Shown: in pieces, positions 23,079-35,680 of the stretch
Position numbering within the stretch: the first letter of the stretch is position 1
Layout: each line of letters begins with the position of its first letter
NCBI GenBank assembly: GCA_950022655.1
Contig: OX465583.1
Span: 16,143,298-16,207,297, forward strand
Reading direction: 5' to 3'
From: Alentia gelatinosa
Taxonomy: Eukaryota > Annelida > Polychaeta > Phyllodocida > Polynoidae
Length of the DNA stretch: 64,000 nt
Position numbers and translations under genes: made by a program
The notes under the pieces: model-generated
Database searches by the model: none
The model's input: the letters and a program-made list of their open reading frames with translations, nothing else
Told to the model about the DNA's origin: nothing

Positions 23079-24660
23079 TCTTTAGAATGCAGGTTTTTTA
23101 AACACATGAAAGCAGTCACCATGGCCTGGATCGTTCGGCCCCCCGCACCTCACGGCCCGGAGAGTTCGGGCGCCGGACCACCCAGCCGACGTGCCGTGAG
23201 AAATAGCCTTGTTTTACTGCGAGCCTCTGAGCCGGAAAATCCTCATCGACCTGATCTCAGAAAAAAGACAAACACCCATAAAAAGGACCGGGTCTCGGAG
23301 GCTGGCGGTACTAAATATTGAAATCCCCGCGACATTACAAACACAAATACCGCCATGAATCACGACCGGACCTCACAGGGCGATGAGAGGAACGGGGAAT
23401 TGTTCTACACTGGACGCTGTAAGATCTAAGAACGGTATACGAAATAGAGAGAAACTGGTTCCGGGTGTCAAATTCGAAAGGTTCAAGGAATGAATCTCTA
23501 AAATCACTTATTGAGGCCTTGGGCAATAAAACAATTTTCTAGATTCTTACCTCGTAACATTCGAAAATCTCACTCGCAACTTATTTCCATATAATTGTAA
23601 ACCTTCAAATATTGTTTAAATTGTGGGGTTCTTTTTCGATCAATGGGAACCATATCCACCCTTGTTGAGTAACATGTATGTCTTCTGCACTCTCATCTAT
23701 GGTCTGATTGGTCTAAATTTCGTCATGTGATCCCCTCGATAGCGAAACAACTACACTGGTTAACGAAGCATAAACATAAAATAACTACACCTATAGTAGC
23801 GGTAGGTAACTAAGGAGCTTTTGGCCATTTAATGATAAATCTATCCTCCCACTGTCCGATGACACTGATACAACACCAACTGACAAAATATCAAGCTGAC
23901 GTTCGAGTACACCGAGGTACCACATCCTTATCTCCGTGGTGGGTAATAAAATGGCACTTCGATTATTTCATCCTGTGCTGGCCATAGGCCAGTGGCGCAA
24001 CTTATCTGCTTGATTACGTGCTGTATTCGGCCAAACAACCATATAGCATACTTTGGCATTAGAGTTCCGGGTGTATGAGCGTAATATTATGTCTACAATA
24101 CACTTTTAGATTATCTACAGAGGAAACGCATTAATTTCAACGTATTCTGTGGTATTCCAGATCCAATTGTGTGGGTTAAACATGGACGTTGCCCCAGTTA
24201 TACTTGTACTAAAGTTAAACGGCACAGGAACACCGCATATGGCTGCACAATAACTCATTGGCAGACCTGGCAAGCATATAACCATGTTTTTATCTATCAT
24301 TGCAAAGACAATTATCAACTCGAAAACCCATACTTCATATTACAATACTCTACTTTGCTACAATCTACTATATCAAGCCTAGATAGCAAATAACTTTTTC
24401 CTTATTATCCATTGTGTGCAAAATGCACTTCGAAAATGTAGGGAGACACTAAATCACTACTCATTATTTAGAAATGACCATATACCATAAACGTTGTATA
24501 CATATTGTTACAATCCAAAATATCGGTATGTGAAACATACAGATTATATCCCTTGGCCTAACAGACCAAGCTGGCTGTGTAACACGCCGATGGAGGCGAC
24601 CCCTTGGTTACGATCAACAGGATCGCCCCCACGCGGTAAACATGGAGCAAGCATATAATC
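23079..24660. other. No gene seen
   Basis: Mostly unique and AT-rich, with a modest CpG-rich start (23120-23300). Confidence 0.4.
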
Positions 24661-25028
24661 CAGGGACCTGTTTCACTAGTTTCGTGACATGTGTAGATGG
24701 CGTCTGTGACACCAAACGGACAGATCAACACAAGTTGTGGCACTTAGGACAAGACAGACCCCAAACACTTTCAAAAGTATTAGGCAATTTCACTCACTTC
24801 CCTCAGGAATTAAGCATTGAAACTTTAACACGAGTAAGGGATACATATAACCTATGATTGTTCTAAATATGAAGAAAATTGGCTTCTCCGATTTGCTGAT
24901 ATTTGACATCAACTGTGACATGCATTTTGAAACCTGACAAACTTTTTTCCGCTGTTGCTTGCACTGTTGGTGCCGCTGTTGATGTCTGTCTAGGCCTAAT
25001 GTCACAAAACTACTGAAATAGGTCCCTG
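24661..25028 (-). mobile_element. MITE with GGGACCTGTTTC ends, copy 2 (reverse)
   Basis: CAGGGACCTGTTTCACTAG at 24661 and its inverse ending at 25028 flank the same interior as copy 1 in opposite orientation (GCACTGTTGGTGCCGCTGTT). It is about 60 bp longer than copy 1. ATC on both sides could be a 3-bp duplication. Confidence 0.8.
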
Positions 25029-25969
25029 ATCTCAGCGTATTCGAGTCAGTCAGCACATTGTAACACCATCTGCAATAAAGCTTGTATCAGGACAAAGCCT
25101 TGGAGTCATTCATTAAGCTTACTATTCACAACCGATAGTAACAATATATCAAATCCATTGCAGCAATAAAAACCTTTGTATACGGAAAATTCACTCTAAT
25201 GATATATCCAGTCTATTTATTTGTATATACATGTTAAAAAACATGTCTATGATTGGAGAACACAAAAATCCACCAAAAACAGTCCCAAACGATATACCTT
25301 ATAATATGCCAATTCCATATGTCATTTATTTAAGAAAGTGGTTAATAACTACAACACACGATGGTTTTGTGGACAGGCGGCTCTGTAAACCACTCAATGT
25401 TGACTTTATTTATACTCACAAACTCTCATGTAATACTACGTGTCGACCTCTCGTGGTTTAGGACTCAAAACCATCGATTATTGTCTTTGCATACTATCCG
25501 TATATATACTTATATGGAAACTGTAGAAGGTATACTTAGTTTTGTTGGCTGAGTCAGTGGTAAGGTTGGCGGGGTATGGCGAGTCTGAATTTATCGACAA
25601 TCAACATGGCAAAGACCTGGACATCGCGTATTTTATTGCTGACGGCGCTTGGTCTTTCCCGGAGGAGTTATGAAAAGTCTGATGTATGGAATGAGCGCAA
25701 AGTTATCGGCATTTAGAAGGCAATAGTGGCCAGCCCCATAAAGAGTGTCGCCAGTGCAGACAGAATACTGCTATTTGGAGCAGCGATTCAGCCACGGCCG
25801 GGTTACAATAAAAAGAAATAAATAGAACATGGGAATTTAGGTGGATACGGTGTGCTCATGTTGTCTAGGGAACTACACTGCATGTGAACGCATACAAATC
25901 AGCTACGGTTGGAGTTCTCTTTCATCGCACAGATTGTCTCATTCAAATGTCGCCTCTCCATTTTCATAT
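25029..25969. other. No gene seen
   Basis: AT-rich, unique sequence. The 76-codon frame at 25231 is not recognised. Confidence 0.4.
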
Positions 25970-26225
25970 GGCCTCTCTGTCTCTCTCCCTCCTAGCTCTA
26001 TCTCTCTGATTGTTTCAGTCTCCCTGCCTCTCTCTGCCCGTCTGTCTCTCTTTCTCTATGTCTGTGTCTGTCTCTCTGTGTCTGTCTCCCTCCATCTCTA
26101 TCTCTCCTTGTCTTTCTCTCTGTTTCCCTTTTCCTCTCTTTGCCTACCTGTCTAACATTAAGACAGAAATATAGATAGGTTTACATACAACCCCCCCCCC
26201 CCCCCCCACACACACACACAGAGGC
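25970..26225 (+). repeat. (CT)n tract and (C)17-(CA)n compound
   Basis: CTCTCTGTCTGTCTC-type sequence to 26150, then C at 26191-26207 running directly into ACACACACAC. Confidence 0.85.
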
Positions 26226-26329
26226 ACAGAATCTGGGGGCCAGTGGTATAGTTTGTGAGCAGAGCTCCATGCTCCCATTTATTTCACGCTATCTGTCTGG
26301 TCCATTACGATGTATAATATACATGAGGG

Positions 26330-26810
26330 GTGGGGGGTGCCGTATAGGGATCGGGAAGTAACCCCCTCCCCGTAACACACAGCGGTAATTTAGGCCCCCC
26401 ACGAGGGGGCGGTTTCGTGTCCAAATCACCGTGGCCCTACACTCCACCAGGGGGCGCACTGGTCGCTCGGCAAATTGGCTCAAAACGCTCCTGACGAGAT
26501 CAGCCAATGGGACAAATTACCGCCAACCGCTGACAACACAAGCCGCTGTGTACCGCGCTGTGATTGGTGCTGAGCTGGACACTGTGTGCCGCGCTGTGAT
26601 TGGTGCAGAGCTAGCTGTTGTATGGGGCTCTGTAATGGGTGCGCAGTTGGTCACTGTATTGGACTCTGTGGTTGGAGCAGAAATAGACACTGTGTGATGC
26701 TCCGTGATTGGTGCAGAGCCCGACAATGTGTGGCGCTATGTCATTGGGGCGAGATTGATGCAGTGTGGGGCTCTGTTATTGGTGCAGAGCTGGCTGCTGT
26801 GTAGCTGCTA
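26330..26810. repeat. CpG-rich patch 4 followed by a 36-bp array of about 7 copies
   Basis: The unit is CGCTGTGATTGGTGCAGAG plus about 17 bp (starts near 26562, 26598, 26633, 26669). CpG is present in the first units (CCGCGCTG) and mostly lost in later ones (GGGCTCTG). The period is 12 codons, so several frames stay open: VIGAEL repeats on plus, SAPIT repeats on minus. ATTGG (inverse CCAAT) is in every unit. Confidence 0.75.
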
Positions 26811-27273
26811 GAGGGAAACTATTTTCTATGCCAATGAGAGTATAATTTCTGAGGAAAGCTCGTTTGAGGGTTTGGGTTTGATTTTTTGTCTCCTCCAAAG
26901 TGTCTTTCAGGCCTATTTTGTCCTCGGGTTCTCTCAAACTAGACTATGAACGATAGGGGTAATAAAACGAAAACGAGTTCTTGTTGAATATGCCGCCAGT
27001 GAAGGTCTCCTTCTGCAGGACTGTCCTCTTTAACGAAAGTTAAAGATAAAACGTGCCCCTTGCTTCATGTGAAACAATATAACATCGAGAATCCTTCACC
27101 CAATGCCTGTTTCTCTATTCCTATATATATTATACCTTGTAATATCTATAGAAATGGCGATAGCCATGTCCAGCCTTATCGAGTAACTTAAACTTGTATG
27201 TTTTCTTCACGCATCTAAGCTCCAAACTGGTTGGCCTAGATAGCGTCATTTGGTCAACCTTGGTATGAAAACG
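26811..27273. other. No gene seen
   Basis: Unique sequence between two tandem structures. Confidence 0.4.
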
Positions 27274-27777
27274 CCATCCTTTGTAAGAAAACCAGTTACT
27301 ACACCCCCAGCTGCGGTATGTAACCATCGAGTGTTCGGCCACTGAGAGGGCTCAGCACTTCTGTCTGTCCGTGTTCATGTTTTATCCTCTAACTAATCTA
27401 CCTGTTCACACCTGATTCACTTAGTTTATCAACACTCTCCTTTACTCAACTTCAGTATTTCCTTTAGTTATATTTCCCCCTTATCCGCTTGATTTTCTAT
27501 CTTTCTCCCTGGCCTCCACTATCCACCATCCTTTGTAAGAAAACCAGTTACTACACCCCCAGCTGCGGTATGTAACCATCGAGTGTTCGGCCACTGAGAG
27601 GGCTCAGCACTTCTGTCTGTCCGTGTTCATGTTTTATCCTCTAACTAATCTACCTGTTCACACCTGATTCACTTAGTTTATCAACACTCTCCTTTACTCA
27701 ACTTCAGTATTTCCTTTAGTTATATTTCCCCCTTATCCGCTTGATTTTCTATCTTTCTCCCTGGCCTCCACTATCCA
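27274..27777 (+). repeat. Perfect 252-bp tandem duplication
   Basis: Copy 1 (27274-27525) and copy 2 (27526-27777) appear identical base by base, from CCATCCTTTGTAAG to CTCCACTATCCA. This is either a very recent event or an assembly artefact. Confidence 0.92.
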
Positions 27778-27832
27778 CTATCCACTATCCCTTTCCCCTT
27801 CCCCTGACTACCCACTCACATATACATCCCCC

Positions 27833-27943
27833 TCCTTCTTCTTCTTCTTCTTCTTCTTCTTCTTCTTCTTCTTCTTCTTCTTCTTCTTCTTCTTCTTCTT
27901 CTTCTTCTTCTTCTTCTTCTTCTCCTTCTTCTTCTTCTTCTTA
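27833..27943 (+). repeat. (CTT)n microsatellite, about 36 units
   Basis: CTTCTT runs almost without interruption, with one CTC near 27923. The Ser-rich and Lys-rich frames over it are artefacts. Confidence 0.95.
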
Positions 27944-28229
27944 CAGAACTCGGCCTGGGGGCCTGGGGCTTCGTTCGGTAAAAAGCAACAATTCCCCATC
28001 TCGTTTTGTAGCATCCTGGTCAGGTCGTTCTATATAAGTACTGACGCAAGAGCGATGAATGGAAACATACTTGCATTTGAAACCGCTTTGATGTCGTTGG
28101 TGATGCTCAAGGGTTTAGTCTGAAATTTCCATCAGTGTGGATATGTGAAATGAAGAGGAACTAAGGCATCCATTGCAACTTCGCCGATAAACTATTACTA
28201 AAGTACAGCTGTTGGGCACCATCGATAGA

Positions 28230-28450
28230 CTTTTAGGCCTAGTTTATGACTGCCGACGGAAAGTTTATTTCATCGGTGGCCTGGAAAATCGGTTGGTGGT
28301 ACCAGATGCAATTCGGGGTTGAGGAATCATTAAACAGGTTTAGATTTCTGCTGTTTACGCTTTAACGATATCTTATCGGGAACGTTAAATAATCGGTCCG
28401 AGGTTGTGGGTGCTCAAAATCGGTACGTCTGGACTTGGCTTAAGAGTAAC
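28230..28450. mobile_element. Possible diverged relative of the 13.8-kb MITE
   Basis: It shares ATCGGTTGGTGGT and GTTTACGC, with repeated ATCGG/CCGAT motifs. Possible ends are GGCCTAGTTTATGAC and GTCTGGACTTGGC. The inverted match is weak. Confidence 0.3.
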
Positions 28451-29559
28451 AAAAGATCGGTGCCATTTTCGTCTGGCCAATGTAAATTGACCTATGGGAC
28501 TATGCTACAGCGCGGAACAGGGGCAGGCCGTGTGTTTACCGACCGCCTCTGAGTGCACGGATCCACTTGCGGAACACGGTAGCAGTATGGGAAGATGAGG
28601 AGATTGCATGGTGTAGACACTCGTGTTGTACTGCAAGAAGAAAGTGGACAGTGGTACACCTCACATGTCTGGGCCCGCCTCACAAAGCAAAATATCAGAA
28701 AGAGGAAATAGTTATTGAAGATATATCATGACAATGCAAAGCAATCGAAAAGAATACCCGAGTGGGAAGAATAAAACTTGAATAGCATGCACAAATAAAT
28801 GCTAGAATGCATATTATACCTACATATAAAATGCAGTTCTAAAATCTATAAATAGATAACAATAGCTGAATAGAATATGTGTGTTGCTTATAAGTATATG
28901 ATCAGTAATAGAAAACAGATTACAGGTGACAGAATTTTGAATTTCTTGGTGACAGTTTACATCATTCGGCTTCGACCCTCGTGAATTTAAAAATGTATGT
29001 CTAACTATTTATCTTTTTCAATTAGCAATGATTTCTTAGCATTATTTCATCAGCTCCCTATAGAGGTGTGTCCTGAGCCTGAGATAGAATTTGGATTTTT
29101 CCCACTGTTATAAGAAGACCATTATTTCTTCATTCTGCGTTAAAATTTACGCAAAATGGTCAGCGCATATAATATAGCTTTCTGAAACCTTCACGTTCCT
29201 TTTGCTTTCTTCATTAATCTGGAAGAAACTTTGGCATTACACCGGTTTGATTGTTTCTTTCCAGTAATCACTGGTACAATCATTATATCATTTTATGTAT
29301 TGGTAGAAACGGTGCTAAGGTTGTTAAAATCTTTTATCAGTTCGACTCATATGCTTTCAAATATATGGTCGATATTCAGATTTTGGCGACAATTCAATAA
29401 AGATTTCCGTTTTTATTATATGATTGCCTACAATCTATGTACAATAAACCGACTCAGTTCCATTACTGAGTTTTTCAATAAGATAACATTGCAGAGTAAA
29501 TACAAACGGGAATTTAAATAGTATTTTTCAAGAAATTTCCATAATTTTTATTGATAACT
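28451..29559. other. No gene seen
   Basis: AT-rich. The 96-codon frame at 29231 is hydrophobic and AT-driven. Confidence 0.4.
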
Positions 29560-30650
29560 TAGCGGTTAAAATTGTATTCTGCCTCCGTGTACATTAATAA
29601 GGGGAGTGAAATAGCACTGAAACACTGGTTAACGGTATATTTTTTTGTAGTTATCAAATATGAAGATAATTCCTCTCTACCATGCCTATAATATAATTGA
29701 TCAGAAATATGTATAGTAGGAGCAGTGCTCATGGAATTAATTGATATGGCTAAAATGTGCTTCTACCCTCATGTACATACATAATTGTCAAAATTTCCAC
29801 AATAACTGCTTATATAATCTTAATATGATTAGGATATGACCACATCCGTCCATGTTTGAAATTGAATTAAAATCCCCCCCTACTACACACTATGGGAGTT
29901 ATACCGGTAAATAATTGCACATGGAAGCAGATTCTGCCTCCATGTACATAGGTTTATCTCTGTTTTCAAAACAGAAATTGGCCTGGGATGGTTCCTATTG
30001 TTGGTAGGTGTTGCTGTGAGTGTTGGTAAATAGGTGTGGGTGTGGTTGTTGATGATAATTAGTGTTGGTGGCATGAAAATAGCTAAAATGTGCTTCTGCC
30101 TCCGTGTACACATATATTCATCAATATTTCAATAAGATCTACTATTATAATTTGAAAAAGATCTAATATGAATAGGATAGAACCACATTTGCCCAATAAT
30201 GAAATTGAATTTAAATTCCCTCACAAACTATGGAGTTATACTGCTAAATAATGCACATGGAGGCAATTCCTGCCTCTGTGTACACACTTCTGCCTCCGTG
30301 GACATAGGTTTATCTCTTTTCATAGCAATTGCGCCTGTAGGAAGAAAGGGAGACCTGAGGCATCATGTAGCAAGCACACAAGCATCGTATCTGATAAAGA
30401 AATCTATGGGAAAATATATGTTTGGTCAAAAGTTAAAGAGAAAAAAAGGAAATGACAACTTGCTAGATTGTGTCATTTTCAATTTAAAATGATATATAAA
30501 ATAATTCTAAATAAACTGCACATATAATTCTTAATATCTCCTGGCATAAATGATGTATAACTCACCATATATAAAGGACACAGGTCAAGTTCAAGGATTT
30601 TTTTCTGCCTCCGTGTACACTGCTGCCTCCGGGTACAACGTTTCAAGATT
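29560..30650 (+). repeat. Diverged direct repeats carrying a TCTGCCTCCGTGTACA motif
   Basis: TCTGCCTCCGTGTACA or a close variant occurs near 29580, 29935, 30094, 30268, 30290, 30604 and 30622. Two units of about 320 bp (29750-30060, 30080-30330) share GCTAAAATGTGCTTCT, TATGAATAGGATAG and CACATGGARGCA in order. Confidence 0.65.
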
Positions 30651-33299
30651 TTGTAGCTCTCATCTGAATGGTACTGGTCAGATTCTTGAAATTAACCACA
30701 ATTGTTGGGAACATGTTCATCAACATGTACATGTTTTCAACTTTTTCAACTTTTTTTTATGGCACTTCTATGGGTCTACTGTACCCAATAATACTCTAAA
30801 CTATAAGCCATTTTAGGAATGCTACCATAAAACTGTCTTGATTGCATGGGAAAAATCCTACAAAGATCTTAGTAATTTTTTTACCATTTTGGACTGAATT
30901 GTCGCCAAATTCTGAGTATCGAGCATCTAGTGTCTTTGTCCTTTCCATCTTCATTTATGTTAAATTTCGAGTCGTCTATTTCACAATAAAGTTCGTTGCG
31001 TTGGTGCTTTTCGTGTTTCTATGGGTCTTTCTTCTGGTATTGTAAATCTTTTCTACCATAACTCCATGCACAATTTGTATACCCAATATTCATTGCCAAT
31101 CCATGCAAGTCTTTAATTATGATTATGATTTAGCTAAATTTCCGGACGTATTATATTCCCTTACAAAAATAATGAGCTCAATGTATATGAAATCCAGGTA
31201 CCCCAATCTCGAAACTCCGGAGTTCAATGACCTGAAATCAGTAACCCTTTAATATTGATGACATTATTCGAAAAAAAAACAACTAGGGTCCACGCTCCAT
31301 TAATTCCTATAATCATTCGATGTTCAGCTTCACTTACAATTAAACTAGTAGTCAATATCATATTCATCACTAATCAGTGAGCGTGGAATATATACATATT
31401 AAAAGGTTTTGGTAAGTTAGTCAATTGGTCATTTTTTGTCACCCACTTGCGCTAAGTCAACCTACTTTTACAACAGCATGTCGAGGGTCAAAATTATCAA
31501 GCACCAGAAGGTTGATGAGGTATTTTGGTCTCTAGTGATTAGTCATTGTGTCTCTGCCCCCTCCAATGTCACAGTGTTAGCATGCAGATAGTATAGGGAA
31601 TTTTTTTTTCAGTAAGCTCAACTTCTATGAGAGGGAGTCTGGTAATAGTCCAGTGTAGGATCTACGAAGACTATTAGGTTGTGTCCAATTGCGGATAAAG
31701 AATGAAGAGAATGCTGTGTTATCATACACAAATAGTCTGCTATCACTGCTTCAATATGGGCTTCCTTTTCTGTGATACAACCTCTGAGTGGACTTCCTGG
31801 TTCGGGTTGTACATCATGATCAGATATGTATGTCGCGGCACTTTCACTATTCAAATTTATATCAAAATCATCACATAAGTACAGTCTTTTCAAACCAGGT
31901 TAGGCCCTCAAATGCCTATTCAAGCCCATATATGACATTTTATGTGTCTTTACTTTATATACCATCCCTTCTAAATATCGCAAATAGATGTACTATTCAC
32001 CTATCATTAGGCCTATTACATTTTCTTTTATTTGGCGTGTTTATTACAATTTCTCCTGAAATCAGGAGTACTTCCAATTGCAGTTTCCAGTTGCACATAG
32101 TCTTCCAAACCAGGCAGTAAACAGGTGCATTAATGATGATGATAGGGAGAAGAGTTTCTTGCAAGATATCCATATTGTCTATAATAACCATAATAACAAG
32201 TTATACAACAGTACTACCTCACAGACAGTTCTTGATACATTGTCTCACTATATCACCTTATACAACTATCATTCACTGTTTTTATTACAGCTTAATTAAA
32301 GTCACAGATACGATCTAGCTTTTCCTGCTCTGATGTGAGTTGTCCCATAGTTTAACACTTCGAGTTTTTCATATTTGCTTGTTGGAACTGTGTTGGTTTC
32401 TTCTAAACATAGTACGACTATCACTGTGGGTTTTACTGGAGCATGTGCCAGGTTTTCTGAGTACCGGACCGGTATTTAGATCAAGTCAATAATTTACTTT
32501 ACACCAGTTCGAAATTGATAGTATGACTAAGTTTTGATTTTGCTAATGCTGGGTCCTTATTAGATATTGGTGTAAACTATTAGATCATCTGCGTACTGTA
32601 GAAATCTTACATCCCCCAGTCCATTGAAATAATTCTTGTTATCATTATGATCATTGTCATAAGCATTATCACTACACTGTTGGTATGGATCTAATTAAGG
32701 TTGAATTACTATTATGGGAAGCTATAATCGTTTGTCTTCAGAGTCTGATTACTCATAGTCTTGTATAACTTTAATACAGGGTAGACTTAACTCTCTTGGC
32801 ATGGTCACAGCGACACGGTGATCTCACATCCCTGTGACCCAAGGAATAAGGATGAACAATGGAGTACAGTTTGGTAACTTTAATATCCTGAGAAGCAATC
32901 CGTTAACATACTGCAATGTAGTCACACCATCATAGTGCTCACTTAGCGTCACACAGTGATACATGTAAAATCATAGTAAAGATACAGACCCAAATCTAGT
33001 CAATGACCAATGTCAATCCATAACTTCAAGTACATCAGATTGTGACTGAATTGTCGTTCATTCTTAGTAATGTCTATAGTCTTTTGAGTATTGAATACCT
33101 GATTATTGTCTATTGCCCATGTTCTGCCTTCATTAACTACATATAATGTAATGATAAATGTTCATGACTCAATCCTTTGTGTTCACACTCTCCTGATGTT
33201 ATCCAATAAGTGTTCTGATCTTATAAGTCTAAAGTATCCTCTCTGTGCTCTCTCTATTGAGAGTTAGTTTCTTACACATTGGTCTGTATGTTACTCACA
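30651..33299. other. No confident gene
   Basis: AT-rich, unique DNA, apart from the minus-strand frame at 31.6-31.9 kb. GGTCACAG...CTGTGACC forms a small inverted pair at 32803-32840. Confidence 0.4.
31618..31893 (-). CDS. Unrecognised minus-strand open frame, protein-like composition
   Basis: The 91-codon frame reads LCDDFDINLNSESAATYISD, then VQPEPGSPLRGCITEKE. It is non-repetitive and acidic. No splice sites or homologous family are evident. A chance ORF of this size is entirely possible. Confidence 0.18.
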   Translation of the reverse strand: MKRLYLCDDFDINLNSESAATYISDHDVQPEPGSPLRGCITEKEAHIEAVIADYLCMITQHSLHSLSAIGHNLIVFVDPTLDYYQTPSHRS

Positions 33300-33515
33300 G
33301 AGGCGATGGCTTTATGCAATGATCATTTACTATGGGTGACTCCACTCCATGCAGAGCGAAGCCTCCAGCACCTAGAATCAAACCCGTCCTCCAGCGAGGA
33401 GCGGCTTTGCTCAGTTCTCTACCAGATCTTATCCTCGTACCCAACTGCTGCTCTCAGCAGTGGTAGCAGAGGTGTACTGCTCTGCTGCTTACATCAGCAA
33501 GTCACGTGACCATTC
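33300..33515 (-). mobile_element. SINE-like unit (alternative: plus-strand exon)
   Basis: On the minus strand CTGGTAGAGAACTGAGC and GGACGGGTTTGATTCTAGG align with a tRNA D arm and T arm at the proper distance. On the plus strand the same stretch is open, starts after a TTACTCACAG acceptor-like site, and would read HLLWVTPLHAERSLQ and so on to TGA. I favour the SINE. Confidence 0.4.
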
Positions 33516-33794
33516 ACTTCCTTATACAGAGGATCAATTCTGAATCTTGCTTCTGGCTATCACCATCTTGCTTTGTACTTAGCGGTTTTAACGCACATCT
33601 GTCTAAACTTATAACAATATCATAATCAAACTACCTTTGTTTTCGAATCATAACATAATCTTGGACCAGTGTGTAGTGCATCACAATAAAATCCTTGCTT
33701 GTCCATTACTTAATTGTCAAAAACTGGTAAAAATGACCAATAATTCTGACTATTTGACGACCTACCTTGTCAGTACTGACAAACACCCGTAGTT

Positions 33795-34015
33795 ATGGTT
33801 GTATTGATGGATGTTAGCCTACTTTGGGTGTTGATTGTTAGTGTTGGATGTTGCTGTTGGCGTTTATGGATGTTTGTGGCGGATGTTGCCCTGGGTGTTG
33901 ATTAGTGTTGGTATTTATAAGTATTGGATCTGGTTGGTGTGGATGGGTGTGGTTGAGTTGATGTTAATGTATTGGGTGTTGCTCTTGCTGTTGGTGTCTG
34001 TAAGTGTGGATATGG
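33795..34015 (+). repeat. TGTTGG-rich degenerate array
   Basis: GTGTTGGATGTTGCTGTTGG-like units repeat on a G/T-rich strand. Confidence 0.6.
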
Positions 34016-34559
34016 GACAAACTTAGCAGGACATAAGTCGTCGAGCTTCCTGTCAGAACTGGACTCAAGTTGGTGGCCTCTGTGCAAAGTCTGCGACAGG
34101 ACCCCGCCTACTTACGACCACCGAGCCCAGTCGACTTTGGTTGAGTTATACCCTGTGCCGGAAGCCCCACCCAGTTAAGTTGAACCTTGATGGTCATAGA
34201 CCACGGGGGGTTGCCAGGACTGCTGTGGCAGATTTTTTGACAGTCAGAAATTCGTCCCGGCAATGCCCCAGCAGTCAAGTCCACTTACGATTCGCAATGC
34301 TGACGATATAAGACCAAATCCGAAATCCGAAGTTGAGATACGACGACGGCATGTTGGGGCTGCCATTACTGCCGAGTGATGGTCTAAACCAAGCAATAGA
34401 CTCCGATTTAAGTCCATCAAGGATGGGTCAAAGTTACTCTAGCCATGGGGTTACTTTGACTCAATTATTTTCTTACTTGTTAATTTAAACTCAAATGAGG
34501 GTTCAAAAAAGCTGTTTTCCATTTTTACTCATTTGCTTGGTTTTCTTTACTCTTATTTT

Positions 34560-35640
34560 CATCATTATCACTGCACGAAACTTACCACTTTACATATGTA
34601 TGCGAAACGCGTCTATCAGTACGATTTTGCGTCCACAAGTTCGACCTATTAGACGTCTCGTAGATGCCTTATCTAGTGGCGTATATACATGTCCATGGTG
34701 CGGTCTTATATACGTCATATATACGCCTGATTCTGTTTATTTATGCCACTATCCAATAATTCCGACCTCTGCCACTTGGGGACATCAGTGGTAGCATATT
34801 TCATTTGCCATTAACCATCCAAGTCTGTTCTATATGAAAAATGCAATCGTATATTACCGATTTATTTTATAAAACCTTTATAAAACCTGATTGAGTATAA
34901 ATTGATTAATTACCAAAATAAACCATGCATTAAGTTGTTTTTTTACTGTTTTTCTGATATTTTTTAAAACTTTAAAACACCATTTCAATGTGTGGACAGT
35001 CAGGCTTACTTTATAATCGCCTCCCCCCAGTGTCTCTGTGCGCCTGAAGTCCTCCTCCCGACTCCGACTCCGACTACGCCCCCGCCTTGTTAGAAGTAGT
35101 GTGAATGCGGCTGCCACCCTCACAGCCACCCGCTCAGCTGCCCGCCCTCAGGACTGAAATCATCTTACACAAGCCGAGCGGCCGCTAATCCGTCTACACA
35201 CACTGCAGGGAGGCGGGGGTCGTGTACTCGGGCTTCACTGTGGGTAGAGTGAGTGTAGAGTGGTGGGATGGTGGGGTGATGGGGGGGCGGTGGGGGGAGG
35301 TGTTGGCAGGTCACGGGGGGCGGGTCAGTGTTGGTGCATCCTCTACCAACACCCACAGGACGGGGCGGGCTGCGGGTCGCAATTTTTTTTTTAGGGGGAT
35401 ATCATATACGCCTGGCATATATATATTGCGCAGAGTATGTTTTATCTTAAATACGCCAGGCGTGAAATACAGCCAAATCGCGCGCATCTACATAAGGAAA
35501 CTGTCTCTTAGACGCCTCATACGCAGGTGCGGATTACAGGCGTATACAAATGAAAACAAGTCGATTTACGGCCAATATGTGCGATACTGCGATTGCGCAT
35601 ACATATATAAAGGCGTTAGTTTCGTGCAGTGTATATTTTA
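34560..35640. other. Two segments dense in ACGCC/GGCGT motifs around a CpG patch
   Basis: TATACGCC, GGCGTATATAC, AGACGTC and ATACGCCAGGCGT recur at 34600-34740 and 35400-35610. These may be decayed inverted-repeat elements. I could not define ends. Confidence 0.3.
35010..35400. other. CpG- and G-rich patch
   Basis: It contains CGACTCCGACTACGCCCCCG, AGCGGCCGCTAA and G-rich GGTGGGGGGAGG runs. This is promoter-like composition with no identified gene. Confidence 0.35.
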
Positions 35641-35680
35641 ACCAAATTAATTCACTTTCATTATTTCGTGGTATTTGCTA

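Noticed and set aside
27741..28037. Poly-Ser and poly-Lys frames
   Set aside because: These are direct translations of the CTT microsatellite.
29883..30113. Minus-strand 76-codon frame
   Set aside because: It lies across diverged repeats with a GTTGGTG-rich stretch. No protein-like pattern is seen.
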